Shown: positions 18,577 through 27,054, counted from the stretch's first letter. The stretch: DNA of 64,000 nt from an uncultured Bacteroidaceae bacterium (GCA_905235525.1 CAJOLW010000002.1:52105-116104), one strand, 5' to 3'. The notes: generated from the letters alone by a model not told the origin. Translations and numbers: made by a program.

Positions 18577-18680
18577 TAATTAGGAATTGGGAATCAGATT
18601 TTCGGATTTTTTTGCAATTGAGGACGTTTTTTTATGTGAAAGTAACAATTCCTCATTCCTGATTTCTCATTCCTAATTAA
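18577..18680. repeat. Intergenic inverted-repeat element, copy 2 (between divergent promoters)
   Basis: Begins TAATTAGGAATTGGGAATCA and ends CATTCCTAATTAA, with GAAAGTAACAATTCC inside. In reverse orientation it aligns with 13038-13143. It again lies precisely between two divergent -7 boxes. Confidence 0.6.
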
Positions 18681-18688
18681 AAAATTCC

Positions 18689-18696
18689 TACCTTTG
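18689..18696 (+). promoter_or_regulatory. -7 box (TACCTTTG) for the DUF1846 gene
   Basis: TACCTTTGCAGCC lies 30 bases upstream of the ATG at 18726. Confidence 0.7.
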
Positions 18697-18725
18697 CAGC
18701 CAAATTGGCAAAATATTGATGTAAG

Positions 18726-20189
18726 ATGAAGATAGGATTTGATAACGAAAAATATCTCCGCATTCAGTCGGAGCATATTCGTGAACGCATAGCGAAGTTC
18801 GATGGGAAACTCTACCTTGAACTGGGCGGAAAACTTTTTGATGATCACCATGCCTCGCGTGTGCTACCAGGGTTTAAGCCTGATAGTAAACTACGTATGT
18901 TCAAGCAGTTGAGTGATAGTCTTGAGATTGTTATAGTGATCAGTGCCGATGATATTGAGAAGAACAAGATGCGTGCTGATTTGGGCATAACCTATGATGA
19001 GGACGTGTTGCGCCTGCGCGAAGAGTTTATGAATCGAGGCTTTTACGTGGGTTCCGTGGTGATCACTCACTATGATGGTCAACGTGCTGCTGATCAGTTC
19101 CGCCATCGTTTGGAACGTATGGGTATCAAATCATATTACCACTATATGATTGACGGCTATCCTCACAATGTGGAACTGATTGCTTCTGATGAAGGTTTTG
19201 GCAAGAATGATTACGTTGAGACGACTCGTCCATTGGTCATTATCACTGCTCCAGGTCCTGGCAGTGGTAAAATGGCTGTGTGCTTGAGTCAACTCTATGG
19301 CGAACATAAACGTGGCATCCGTGCAGGATATGCTAAGTTCGAGACCTTCCCAGTGTGGAGTTTGCCGCTGAAGCATCCAGTAAACATCGCCTATGAGGCG
19401 GCGACAGCCGATCTTAACGATGTAAACATGATAGACCCCTTCCATTTCGATGCTTACGGTAAGGTGGCAATCAATTATAACCGCGACATCGAGATTTTCC
19501 CAGTGCTCAATGCGCTCTTTGAAGGAATTTATGGCGAGAATCCTTATAAGTCACCTACAGATATGGGTGTGAATATGGTGGGATTCTGTATCAGTGATGA
19601 TGAAGTGTGTTGTCAAGCCTCTAAGGATGAAATTATCCGGAGATATTACGATGCCACTAACAAATTGGCTGATGGTGCTTGCAATGAAAATGAGATTGGC
19701 AAGATTCAAATGTTGTTCAATCAGGCGAAAATCACTACCGCAGATCGTCGTGTCACCGTGGCAGCCAATGAAAGAAAGGCGCAGACAGGGGTACATTGTG
19801 CTGCGATGGAAATGGAAGATGGTACCATCATCACTTCTAAGACGGGCGATTTGCTTGGATGTTGTGCAGCCTTGCTGCTCAATGTGATGAAACACCTTGC
19901 TGGTATTGGACATGATGTCAAACTCATTCCTCAGAGCATGATTGAGCCTATCCAGAAAACAAAGATAGATTATTTGCGTGGCACAAATCCACGTCTGCAC
20001 ACAGACGAGGCTCTTGTGGCCATCTCTGTGCTTTCCCAACATGACGAGAATTGCCGTCGTGCTTTGGAACAGTTGCCCAAACTTCGTGGTTGTCAGATGC
20101 ACACTACCGTAATGTTGGGCGAAGTGGACCGCAAGATTCTGAAACGACTTGGTTGTGGACTCACTTGCGACCCCGTGAAAAAGAAGTGA
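18726..20189 (+). CDS. DUF1846 domain-containing protein
   Basis: A 487-residue cytoplasmic protein beginning MKIGFDNEKYLRIQSEHI, which with the segment LYLELGGKLFDDHHASRVLPG is the hallmark of DUF1846. A P-loop-like glycine-rich stretch APGPGSGKMAVCLSQLYGE lies at about residues 176-194. Structures of family members exist, but the function is not established. No membrane segments are present. It has its own promoter and a hairpin after the stop, so it appears monocistronic. Confidence 0.85.
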   Translation: MKIGFDNEKYLRIQSEHIRERIAKFDGKLYLELGGKLFDDHHASRVLPGFKPDSKLRMFKQLSDSLEIVIVISADDIEKNKMRADLGITYDEDVLRLREEFMNRGFYVGSVVITHYDGQRAADQFRHRLERMGIKSYYHYMIDGYPHNVELIASDEGFGKNDYVETTRPLVIITAPGPGSGKMAVCLSQLYGEHKRGIRAGYAKFETFPVWSLPLKHPVNIAYEAATADLNDVNMIDPFHFDAYGKVAINYNRDIEIFPVLNALFEGIYGENPYKSPTDMGVNMVGFCISDDEVCCQASKDEIIRRYYDATNKLADGACNENEIGKIQMLFNQAKITTADRRVTVAANERKAQTGVHCAAMEMEDGTIITSKTGDLLGCCAALLLNVMKHLAGIGHDVKLIPQSMIEPIQKTKIDYLRGTNPRLHTDEALVAISVLSQHDENCRRALEQLPKLRGCQMHTTVMLGEVDRKILKRLGCGLTCDPVKKK

Positions 20190-20218
20190 AAATGCTATCT
20201 CTCAATTATGGAAAAAGA

Positions 20219-20244
20219 AATGGAAGGCTGTTCAGCCTTCCATT
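20219..20244. terminator. Hairpin between convergent DUF1846 and HAD genes
   Basis: AATGGAAGGCTG and CAGCCTTCCATT form a 12-bp stem with a two-base spacer. The HAD gene's stop codon lies inside it. T runs on both sides are weak, so termination strength is uncertain. Confidence 0.6.
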
Positions 20245-20978
20245 ATTTGTTGTATCTTTTCGAAGGTCATCCCCTCGAAACCGTTCATGACATAATTGCA
20301 CTTGTCCTTGATTTCTTCTTGAGTGTGTCCTGTTGGCAATCCAATGGTAAAAATGCCAGATGCCATGCCTGCTTGCAAACCTGTGTAGGCATCTTCAAAT
20401 ACTACACATTCGTCAATGTCTGCTTCGAAAACCCTTGCTCCCAAGAGGTAGCAGTCTGGGTCTGGCTTGGAGGCCTTGAAGTCCTCTGCTGTGAACACCT
20501 TGTCGAAGAGGGCGTCCAGTTCTGGTATTTGTTGTCTGACGCTTGCCATTTTGGACTGGTCGGAACTGGTCACCACCGCACACTTCACCCCGTTCCGTTT
20601 CAAGTCTTCCAAAAAGGGAAGCACACCAGGGTAGAACTCATATCGCATTTGGGCTTCCCATGCCGTGAGTTCCTTGGTGATGTCTTTCTGCCATTGCGGG
20701 TCGGGAAAATAGGTGGCAAAGATATTGGTGAGCGTTGTTCCCTTGATGAGAAATTCAAGCCGTGGAATATCAGGGCGATATTTCCGAGCAGTTGCGCCCC
20801 AAAAGATGGTGTATTGGTCTTCGGTGTCAACCAATGTGCCGTCCAAATCGAAGAGTGCGACTTTCAACCGCCTGCGCCGAGGAATATTTCTGTCACCCTT
20901 CACAAACAGTTCTCCCCAAGGTGTTGCGGTCTTCTCATTTTCGATGTCTTCGTTCCGTTTTGTCCAAAAAGTTGCCAT
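20232..20978 (-). CDS. HAD-superfamily phosphatase (beta-phosphoglucomutase-like)
   Basis: A 248-residue hydrolase with HAD motif I DLDGTLVDTEDQY (nucleophile Asp in LFDLDGT), motif II VVTSSDQSK, motif III Lys in KASKPDPDCY and motif IV VVFEDAYTGLQAG. The helical cap between motifs I and II places it in the subfamily I sugar-phosphate phosphatases and mutases; the substrate is not defined. The start is the ATG at 20978: a perfect TACCTTTG box at 21005-20998 lies within the longer frame, so the extended start at 21017 is not used. Confidence 0.88.
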   Translation of the reverse strand: MATFWTKRNEDIENEKTATPWGELFVKGDRNIPRRRRLKVALFDLDGTLVDTEDQYTIFWGATARKYRPDIPRLEFLIKGTTLTNIFATYFPDPQWQKDITKELTAWEAQMRYEFYPGVLPFLEDLKRNGVKCAVVTSSDQSKMASVRQQIPELDALFDKVFTAEDFKASKPDPDCYLLGARVFEADIDECVVFEDAYTGLQAGMASGIFTIGLPTGHTQEEIKDKCNYVMNGFEGMTFEKIQQIMEG

Positions 20979-20997
20979 GATTTTAATAATTTTACTG

Positions 20998-21005
20998 CAA
21001 AGGTA
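20998..21005 (-). promoter_or_regulatory. -7 box (TACCTTTG) for the HAD phosphatase
   Basis: The minus strand reads TACCTTTGCAG, 20 bases upstream of the ATG at 20978; it decides the start of that gene. Confidence 0.7.
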
Positions 21006-21027
21006 GTTGTTTTTCATGGAAATTCAT

Positions 21028-21035
21028 TACTTTTG
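21028..21035 (+). promoter_or_regulatory. -7 box (TACTTTTG) for the nitroreductase-like gene
   Basis: TACTTTTGCAAC lies 46 bases before the ATG at 21081 and 22 bases from the divergent HAD promoter box. Confidence 0.65.
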
Positions 21036-21080
21036 CAACTAAATTCCTTATTCATTATCATATTATAAATACTCAAACAC

Positions 21081-21707
21081 ATGAAGACATTATCTCTTGT
21101 AGCAGTCATGCTATTGATGGGCATTGTATGTTCAGCCCAAACTCAGAACCTCCCTAAGCCTAACATGCAGCGTGTGACCCTTTCCGTGATGGATACGTAC
21201 AAACAACGTAAATCTGTACGTGAATACAGCGCAAAACCCCTTTCAGATCAAGATTTGAGCGACCTATTGTGGGCGGCACAAGGTCAAAACCGTGATGATG
21301 GACATCTCACATCACCTACTGCCATGAATCGTCAGGAAATTCGTCTCTATGTATTCACGGAGAAGAACGTTTCGTTCTATGACCCTAAAGCAAACACACT
21401 CACACAGGTGGCTTCGGGAGATCATCGTGACATCGTGGCGTCAGGCCAGGCTTTTGCCAAGGCTGCTCCGGTGGTTCTTTTAATGGTGGCAGATATGGGT
21501 AAGTTCGGAAGTAACAATCAGCAGGCACTGTCGATGGTGAGTGTCGATACGGGTATCGTTTGTGAAAACATCAATCTTTTTTGCTCTGCTGTAGGACTTT
21601 GCACCGTGCCTCGTGCGACCATGGATGGTAAGGCTATCAGCGCCCTCCTTGGCTTGAACGAGAGTCTTATCCCAATCATTAATAATCCTGTTGGCTATCC
21701 CAAATGA
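21081..21707 (+). CDS. Exported nitroreductase-family protein
   Basis: A 208-residue protein of the FMN-dependent nitroreductase/SagB-like superfamily. An N-terminal signal peptide (MKTLSLVAVMLLMGIVCSA, then QTQ) suggests export, which is unusual for a cytosolic flavoenzyme family but common in Bacteroidetes. Family motifs are RKSVREYSAKPLSDQDLSDL with the WAAQGQNR segment, and GLCTVPR with NPVGYPK at the C-terminus. It probably reduces quinone-like or nitro substrates; none is known here. A strong terminator follows. Confidence 0.88.
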   Translation: MKTLSLVAVMLLMGIVCSAQTQNLPKPNMQRVTLSVMDTYKQRKSVREYSAKPLSDQDLSDLLWAAQGQNRDDGHLTSPTAMNRQEIRLYVFTEKNVSFYDPKANTLTQVASGDHRDIVASGQAFAKAAPVVLLMVADMGKFGSNNQQALSMVSVDTGIVCENINLFCSAVGLCTVPRATMDGKAISALLGLNESLIPIINNPVGYPK

Positions 21708-21742
21708 GAGGCCATTAAGTAGGATGGCTATCAATGAAGTCT

Positions 21743-21786
21743 GCTCTCATGGTGCTTTTACTGCACGATGAGAGCGGCTTTTTTGT
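21743..21786 (+). terminator. Intrinsic terminator after the nitroreductase gene
   Basis: GCTCTCAT pairs with ATGAGAGC, with an inner GTGC/GCAC stem, followed by GGCTTTTTT. Confidence 0.88.
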
Positions 21787-21827
21787 AGGCGATCTTGCTA
21801 AAGGCGGATTTGTAAGAGATTTTGGGA

Positions 21828-22115
21828 CAAAAAAATGAAATCCTCTCGGACTTCATTCTTCTCGCCATTTTTTACCACTAAAAAATGAACCAATAATCTT
21901 TTACTAACCTAAAACCTATTGTATAACCTATGTCTAAATTCATTCAGTGTTACCCTATGTAAAACAATCTTTTTTACCCCAAGAATTAACCTTATGAGAT
22001 TTCAATTTACCTTAACACTAATACCTATTAAAATTCTTACCTATTAAAAATTTCTTGCATTTGCGTCAATCTTCATGAATAATGGACTCTGATAAGTCCT
22101 CATTCCGATTTGACG
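21828..22115 (-). ncRNA. Candidate small RNA of about 285 nt (undescribed)
   Basis: No protein is visible on either strand. On the minus strand a TAACTTTG box (22126-22119) is followed at once by a structured segment. CGTCAAATC (22115-22107) pairs with GATTGACG (22071-22064) around an inner GGACT/AGTCC stem. The body is AT-rich, with repeated AATAGGTA-type words. The unit ends in AATGAAGTCC-GAGA-GGATTTCATT followed by seven T, which forms a full stem only on this strand (a G-U pair replaces an A-C mismatch). This is the layout of an independent small RNA. Alternatively, the plus strand could be an unused leader: its ACAATCTTTTTTACC motif resembles one in the luxS leader. Confidence 0.45.
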
Positions 22116-22118
22116 ATG

Positions 22119-22126
22119 CAAAGTTA
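22119..22126 (-). promoter_or_regulatory. -7 box (TAACTTTG) for the candidate small RNA
   Basis: The minus strand reads TAACTTTGCATCG at the start of the predicted transcript; no gene in this direction follows for about 1.1 kb. Confidence 0.5.
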
Positions 22127-22194
22127 CAACCTTTTTGTAGCGTGATTCTAATAACAAGATGAAAATCTTTCAAAAATTTTTGTTTATTTGATAT

Positions 22195-22228
22195 AAATCA
22201 AGGCGTGTGTGCGCACACATCTTGATTT
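22195..22228. repeat. Interrupted palindrome in the gap before the histidine kinase
   Basis: A perfect 14-bp palindrome TGTGTGCGCACACA (22206-22219) is flanked by AAATCAAG on the left and CTTGATTT on the right. It could be an operator or a hairpin. The rest of the gap (22229-22560) holds no convincing gene. Confidence 0.5.
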
Positions 22229-22560
22229 GCCCATAAATTTTATGAATGTTGCCGTGGTGGGGTAGGTTCTTCTGTTTGCAATCTCGAAACCAAAGATGTG
22301 TGCGAGAGATTTCTTAATATGATGGCAGATGGTTACGGAATGAATGGTCACCCATATAATCATGTGGGTATTGGGTCGAATGATGATGAATGTCTTTGAA
22401 TATACAATTATGTTTCTTTTTACATACTAATATGTTTCCTAATTGTTCAAAAATTCATAAATAAAGTTCGTTTTTATACCTTTTGTTGGATTGTTTGTTC
22501 TTTTTGAATTTATTTTGTTTTTTTTTATGCAAAAAATTTGTTTGTGATGGTATGATTCTC

Positions 22561-22568
22561 TATATTTG
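22561..22568 (+). promoter_or_regulatory. -7 box (TATATTTG) for the histidine kinase
   Basis: TATATTTG lies 49 bases before the ATG at 22618, and a strong purine-rich site AAAGGAGA stands about nine bases before that ATG. Confidence 0.6.
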
Positions 22569-22617
22569 TAGCATCATTTTTACGATATCTTTAAAATAGC
22601 ATAAAGGAGATTTGTAT

Positions 22618-23418
22618 ATGAACAACATTTTTTTGATCATTATTATTTTGTTTTTGGTGATAGCGTTGGTGGCTGTTATATATATGTATTATAAAGAGAG
22701 GCGAAGAAGTGAGAAGTATAAGCAAGGGATTATCTCTCAGAAAGAATATTTGCAGAACATGAGCCATGACATCCGAACTCCAATGAACGCGATTTGTGGT
22801 TTCTCGCAGATTCTGTGCAACAAGCAAATTCGTGATATGCTGTCTGAAGAGGAAATTGCTGACTATGGCGTGATTATTCAGAGCAATACGGATTTGTTGA
22901 GTACATTAGTCAATGATATTCTGGACATCTCGGATATGGAAAGTGGCAAATATCGTATGAACATTGGTGTTTGCAATGTAAATGATGTTTGTCGCAAGGC
23001 TATCAGCACCGTGAAGTACCGTTGTCCTGCAAATGTGAACCTCTACATGACGACAGATGTGGATGATGCTTATACAATCGAAAGTGACCCGAAGCGTGTG
23101 GAGCAAGTCGTTATGAACTATTTGACGAATGCAGAAAAGCATACGGAGGAGGGAGAGATTCATGTACATGTATCGTTGGATGAAAATCCTGGCATGGTCA
23201 CGTTCTCTGTGACAGATACAGGTGAAGGTGTTCCTCCCGAAAACGCAGAACGTATTTTCGGACGTTTCGAGAAATTCAACACCATCAATGGAGGTACAGG
23301 ACTCGGATTGCCCATCTGTCGCAAGATTGCCACGCAATTGGGGGGTGAAGCAAAATTGGATCTCACCCATCAAGGAAAGGGCGCGCGTTTCGTCTTCACG
23401 CATCCAGTGAGAGCGTAA
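22618..23418 (+). CDS. Orphan membrane-anchored sensor histidine kinase
   Basis: A 266-residue kinase. One hydrophobic helix (residues 4-25) is followed almost at once by the HisKA domain, with His50 in MSHDIRTPMNAI. The HATPase domain has the N-box NYLTNAEKHTEEG, G1 DTGEGVP, an F-box FGRFEKF and G2 GGTGLGLPI. There is no periplasmic or PAS sensory domain, so input must come through the membrane helix or a partner. No response regulator lies next to it. The start is the ATG at 22618 behind a clear AAAGGAGA ribosome-binding site rather than the TTG two codons upstream. Confidence 0.92.
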   Translation: MNNIFLIIIILFLVIALVAVIYMYYKERRRSEKYKQGIISQKEYLQNMSHDIRTPMNAICGFSQILCNKQIRDMLSEEEIADYGVIIQSNTDLLSTLVNDILDISDMESGKYRMNIGVCNVNDVCRKAISTVKYRCPANVNLYMTTDVDDAYTIESDPKRVEQVVMNYLTNAEKHTEEGEIHVHVSLDENPGMVTFSVTDTGEGVPPENAERIFGRFEKFNTINGGTGLGLPICRKIATQLGGEAKLDLTHQGKGARFVFTHPVRA

Positions 23419-23487
23419 AATGTTTCCAGGGTTCCTCTTTACATTATTTGCTTCACGTATTCAGAAGAACTTAGAAAACATAACCCC

Positions 23488-23524
23488 AAGGCTACCGTTC
23501 ATCTTCGGTAGCCTTGATTGTTTT
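23488..23524. terminator. Bidirectional terminator between the histidine kinase and the membrane lipoprotein
   Basis: AAGGCTACCG and CGGTAGCCTT form a perfect 10-bp stem with an eight-base loop, followed by GATTGTTTTT on the plus strand. The stop codon of the minus-strand gene is inside the stem. Confidence 0.8.
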
Positions 23525-24487
23525 TAGAATGATTTTTGTGAGGATGAAAAGGAGGATTGCCAGCAACAGGTACCCCACATAGATAAGTGTTGTCCACGAG
23601 ACCGCCAGATAAATCAACATGGCGGCTCCAAGAATCTTTGTCAGATGGATGATGCCAGGCATGAAATAGAAATGGTGATACACTTCGTCTATCACAGCGA
23701 TGAAAGTGATGATGACAAGCCAAAGCACGACTACAAGTGCAGCCATCAGTGGGGGTAGCACGAGCGGATTGAGGGTGGGGTGGAAGTAGTATTCCTGCCA
23801 GAATTCAGGTACAAAGTTCTGTACTGAAGCATAGATGGAAGCCATGATGGCAACCAAAAGGAGGAAAAGGGCAGGATAGGGGCTTCGCATTTCTTCGAGG
23901 AAATTGGGAAGGTGGAAAAGTTCTTGTTTCCTGACCGTCTTCTTTCTTCCGATGATGATGGCAGCGAGTCCTATGGCAACAAGTGCAGACATCCAGATGG
24001 CACGGCTGCTTGATAAGGCATCCAGCATCTCCGATATGAGGTCATTGGGTGTTACCCCTCTTAACAGTTCGGTTTCAGGAATCCAGCCCATCGTTGTTTG
24101 GTTACTTGCCACTTTCACCCAGATGGAATCAATTGAGTCGCCAGGGATGGTCTTAATGGCTGCTACGGCTATGATATCATTCTTGTAAACATGACAAGTG
24201 TCCATGACGAGATCTCCTTCACGCGGAATGAGTATCAGAGAGTCTGCCTTCACGAGAAAGTTGAAGTTTTCGGAGTAATGATGCGTTAATCTGAACACCA
24301 TCGAATCCACCTGTTGAGGGGTGAGGCTCATCAGTGTGGAGTCCTCCACAATGGCTGTGTCCACGATATTGACGATGGTGGGAATAGAATCACTGTCGGC
24401 AGGAATCGTGCTTGATGCTTGCGGGGAAGTTCCTCCTACGCAGGAAACGATGAGTATGGCAAGGATGAAATATAGAATCTTTCTCAT
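23492..24487 (-). CDS. Lipoprotein-signal membrane protein with SH3-like N-terminal region, function unknown
   Basis: A 331-residue protein. The start MRKILYFILAILIVSC ends in a lipobox-like VSC, followed by a Ser/Thr/Asp-rich linker and a predicted periplasmic region of about 100 residues. This region ends in WVKVASNQTTMGWIPETELL, which resembles a bacterial SH3-type segment. Four to five hydrophobic helices follow. No function is recognised; the fold guess for the N-terminal region is weak. Its ATG overlaps the stop of the U32 peptidase gene by four bases (ATGA), so the two are translationally coupled. Confidence 0.75.
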   Translation of the reverse strand: MRKILYFILAILIVSCVGGTSPQASSTIPADSDSIPTIVNIVDTAIVEDSTLMSLTPQQVDSMVFRLTHHYSENFNFLVKADSLILIPREGDLVMDTCHVYKNDIIAVAAIKTIPGDSIDSIWVKVASNQTTMGWIPETELLRGVTPNDLISEMLDALSSSRAIWMSALVAIGLAAIIIGRKKTVRKQELFHLPNFLEEMRSPYPALFLLLVAIMASIYASVQNFVPEFWQEYYFHPTLNPLVLPPLMAALVVVLWLVIITFIAVIDEVYHHFYFMPGIIHLTKILGAAMLIYLAVSWTTLIYVGYLLLAILLFILTKIILKTIKATEDER

Positions 24488-26121
24488 TGTTGGTATAATC
24501 TCATAAAACAGTTTTTGCAGTCAAAGTCAAGCCGGAAACTTTTCCCGTTCGCCAATTTGAGCATCCAATTCTCTTTCCTTCCTGTGGTTTTTGTTCTTAA
24601 GCACATGTCTAATTGACGTCTGATGCAGTATTTGGAGATCATGACAGGAGTATCCTTATCATGGGTTTGTTCGTAAGGTATTTCTGTTTCGATGGTGACA
24701 GGCGTATGTGCTTGCCTTTCCAGTGGATAGAACTTTTTCCTTTCCTTCGTCAGTTCTGCAGATAACTCGCGTCGCCATTGACTCAGCATGGATGAAGGGA
24801 TGAAATAGTTCTTGTTGGGATGGATTGTCACTTGTTTCGCTTCAAAAATCGTATCACCGAGTTTGCTCAACTGCCGTATGATATTGTCCTTCTGATGGGT
24901 GCGTGCCAGTTCGAAATACTCTTCAATGTTCACCGAAGCCGTCAACCCATCTTCGTCAGTCATCGTGATGCGGTCTTCATACACATCAATCACCACAGAA
25001 ATCTTTCGTTCTGCCGATGGCTTGCTGAGCATCTTGCCCCATTCGATGTCTTGATTCCGATAGTATTGTATCCCTTTGACAGGATGGAAAGTGCTTGCGT
25101 TATTCACCCTGAAACCAACCAGATTCCCTCGTTCCATGTAACACAATCCATCGCCATTGTGTAATGTTGTATGGGGAGTCAAAGGCTCTCCCATCGACTT
25201 GGGTGTGTCAATATTCGCGTCAGGTTTACTCACGTCCTTCACGAAACCACGGTTGAAACTCTTGCTCACATTCGGCTCGAAGAATAGGTTTACATGCCCC
25301 GACGAGGCTCTGCAGAACTCTGTCGGATGCTTGGCAATCACCTTGTTCAGCGCTTCTGAATATGCAGCCGTCACGTTCTTCACATAATCCACCTCTTTCA
25401 GTCGCCCCTCAATTTTCAGCGAAGAGGCTCCAGCCATCAGCAATGCCTCCAGATGGTCGATTTGGCAATTGTCCTTCAACGAAAGCAGGTACTTGTCCTT
25501 CATCACCGTCTTTCCATCGGCAAGAAGGTCAAATGCCATGCGGCACACCTGTGCACATTCCCCTCTGTTGGCACTCCTTCCGAACAAAGCCTCGCTGGCA
25601 TTGCATCGCCCACTCAGAGAAACACACAATGCCCCGTGCACAAAGACTTCCAGTTTTGTGTCAGGGCATTTTTCATGTATTGTCGTGATTTCTTCGATCG
25701 TCAGTTCTCGTGCCAACACCACTTGCGGAAATCCTAAGCCCTCCAGCATCTGCACCTTCTCCACGGTGCGATTGTCCATCTGTGTACTGGCATGGAATGG
25801 AATAGGGGGAAGGTTCAACGACAGTAATCGTAAGTCCTGCACAATCAGTGCATCCACATCGATGTCATGCAGTTGCCAGATGAGCCGTTCCACCTCCTGC
25901 ATTTCCTCGTCAAAGATGAGCGTGTTCACCGTCACATAGACTTTCGCCTTGTACAGATGTGCAAACTCAACGAGGCGTTCGATGTCCTCCACGCTGTTAC
26001 CCGCAGCAGCCCTTGCTCCCCATGCAGAGGCACCTATATAGACAGCATCAGCACCGTGCCTGATGGCCTCGATGCCAATGTCTGCATTCTTTGCGGGTGC
26101 GAGAAGTTCAATGGGGCGCAT
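24484..26121 (-). CDS. U32-family peptidase-like protein (YegQ/RlhA-like)
   Basis: A 545-residue protein of the U32 family. It has the start LLAPAKNADIGIEAIRHGAD and the U32 signature FVHGALCVSLSGRCNAS near residue 160, with nearby Cys residues including GECAQVCRM. In E. coli the closest characterised homologue, RlhA, hydroxylates 23S rRNA; other members are called collagenase-like peptidases without strong evidence. Genes on both sides share the strand and overlap it, metA by a single base and the membrane lipoprotein by four bases. The exact role here is not determined. Confidence 0.88.
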   Translation of the reverse strand: MRPIELLAPAKNADIGIEAIRHGADAVYIGASAWGARAAAGNSVEDIERLVEFAHLYKAKVYVTVNTLIFDEEMQEVERLIWQLHDIDVDALIVQDLRLLSLNLPPIPFHASTQMDNRTVEKVQMLEGLGFPQVVLARELTIEEITTIHEKCPDTKLEVFVHGALCVSLSGRCNASEALFGRSANRGECAQVCRMAFDLLADGKTVMKDKYLLSLKDNCQIDHLEALLMAGASSLKIEGRLKEVDYVKNVTAAYSEALNKVIAKHPTEFCRASSGHVNLFFEPNVSKSFNRGFVKDVSKPDANIDTPKSMGEPLTPHTTLHNGDGLCYMERGNLVGFRVNNASTFHPVKGIQYYRNQDIEWGKMLSKPSAERKISVVIDVYEDRITMTDEDGLTASVNIEEYFELARTHQKDNIIRQLSKLGDTIFEAKQVTIHPNKNYFIPSSMLSQWRRELSAELTKERKKFYPLERQAHTPVTIETEIPYEQTHDKDTPVMISKYCIRRQLDMCLRTKTTGRKENWMLKLANGKSFRLDFDCKNCFMRLYQQ

Positions 26122-27038
26122 TAGTTGATGTCTTCAATGTTGAACGGCGTTTCTTGATACACGTAGTAATTCAGCCAGTTTGTGTAGAGTAAGTTGGCGG
26201 CGGCACGCCACCTGACCACAGGAGACTGGCTTGCATCGTCATTCGGGTAATAGTTCAACGGCAGGTTGATGGGCTTGTTCTTGGCAAGGTCGCGCTTGTA
26301 TTCGCTGTCTAATGTCAGCGGAGAATACTCTAGATGGCAGGTGATGAAAAATTCGCGTCCGTTCCTTGCCTCCACTATGGTCACACCTGCCTCTTTGCTC
26401 TCGGCTATGATATGAAGTCCGGACACTTTCTCTATGTCTTTGCGATATACTTCACAATGACGGCTGTGAGGAGCATAGAAAACATCGTCAAAGCCTCTGA
26501 AGATTGGGAGTTCGGGAGCCAACATCTGATGTTCGAACACACCGAAGATTTTACTCGTCGTATTGTACTTCGGTATACCATAGAAGTGGTAAAGCCCGGC
26601 AAAGGCAGCCCAGCACACATAAATCGTGCTGGTCACATGGCTGTGTGCCCAATTGAATACCTCCTGCAGCTCTTGCCAGTAGTTCACTTCTTCGTAATTA
26701 ATGAATTCCAATGGAGCCCCCGTCACGATAAGACCGTCATACTTTTCTTTCTTCATGTCCTCAAAGTTGCGGTAGAACGTCAACATGTGCTCAATAGGAG
26801 TGTTTTTGCTCGTGTGTGATTTAATCTTCATGAACTCCACTCTGATTTGTAGCGCTGAGTTGGAGAGAATGCGTATGAAGTCGGTTTCAGTAGTAATCTT
26901 CAGTGGCATCAAGTTGAGCATAGCCAGACGGAGCGGACGAACCTGTTGGCTTTCCGCTCGCTTATAGCCCATCGTGAAGATATTTTCCTGTTTAAGTTCG
27001 TCGATGGCAGGAAGTTGGTCGGGTAAGATTAATGGCAT
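26121..27038 (-). CDS. metA: Homoserine O-acyltransferase MetA, predicted acetyl-CoA specific
   Basis: A 305-residue enzyme activating homoserine in methionine synthesis. The catalytic Cys142 (YVCWAA), His235 and Glu237 (TCHLEYSP) line up exactly with the known numbering. Residue 111 in TGAPLE is Glu; in this family Glu111 selects acetyl-CoA and Gly111 selects succinyl-CoA, so the product is predicted to be O-acetylhomoserine even though databases often name the family succinyltransferase. The stop overlaps the U32 gene's ATG by one base. A strong hairpin precedes the start. Confidence 0.93.
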   Translation of the reverse strand: MPLILPDQLPAIDELKQENIFTMGYKRAESQQVRPLRLAMLNLMPLKITTETDFIRILSNSALQIRVEFMKIKSHTSKNTPIEHMLTFYRNFEDMKKEKYDGLIVTGAPLEFINYEEVNYWQELQEVFNWAHSHVTSTIYVCWAAFAGLYHFYGIPKYNTTSKIFGVFEHQMLAPELPIFRGFDDVFYAPHSRHCEVYRKDIEKVSGLHIIAESKEAGVTIVEARNGREFFITCHLEYSPLTLDSEYKRDLAKNKPINLPLNYYPNDDASQSPVVRWRAAANLLYTNWLNYYVYQETPFNIEDIN

Positions 27039-27054
27039 CTGTAAGTTGTAAGTT

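Noticed and set aside
22319..22399. 26-codon frame starting MMADGYGMNGHPYNH in the gap before the histidine kinase
   Set aside because: No promoter or ribosome-binding site and no similarity that I recognise; the open stretch upstream of it lacks any start.
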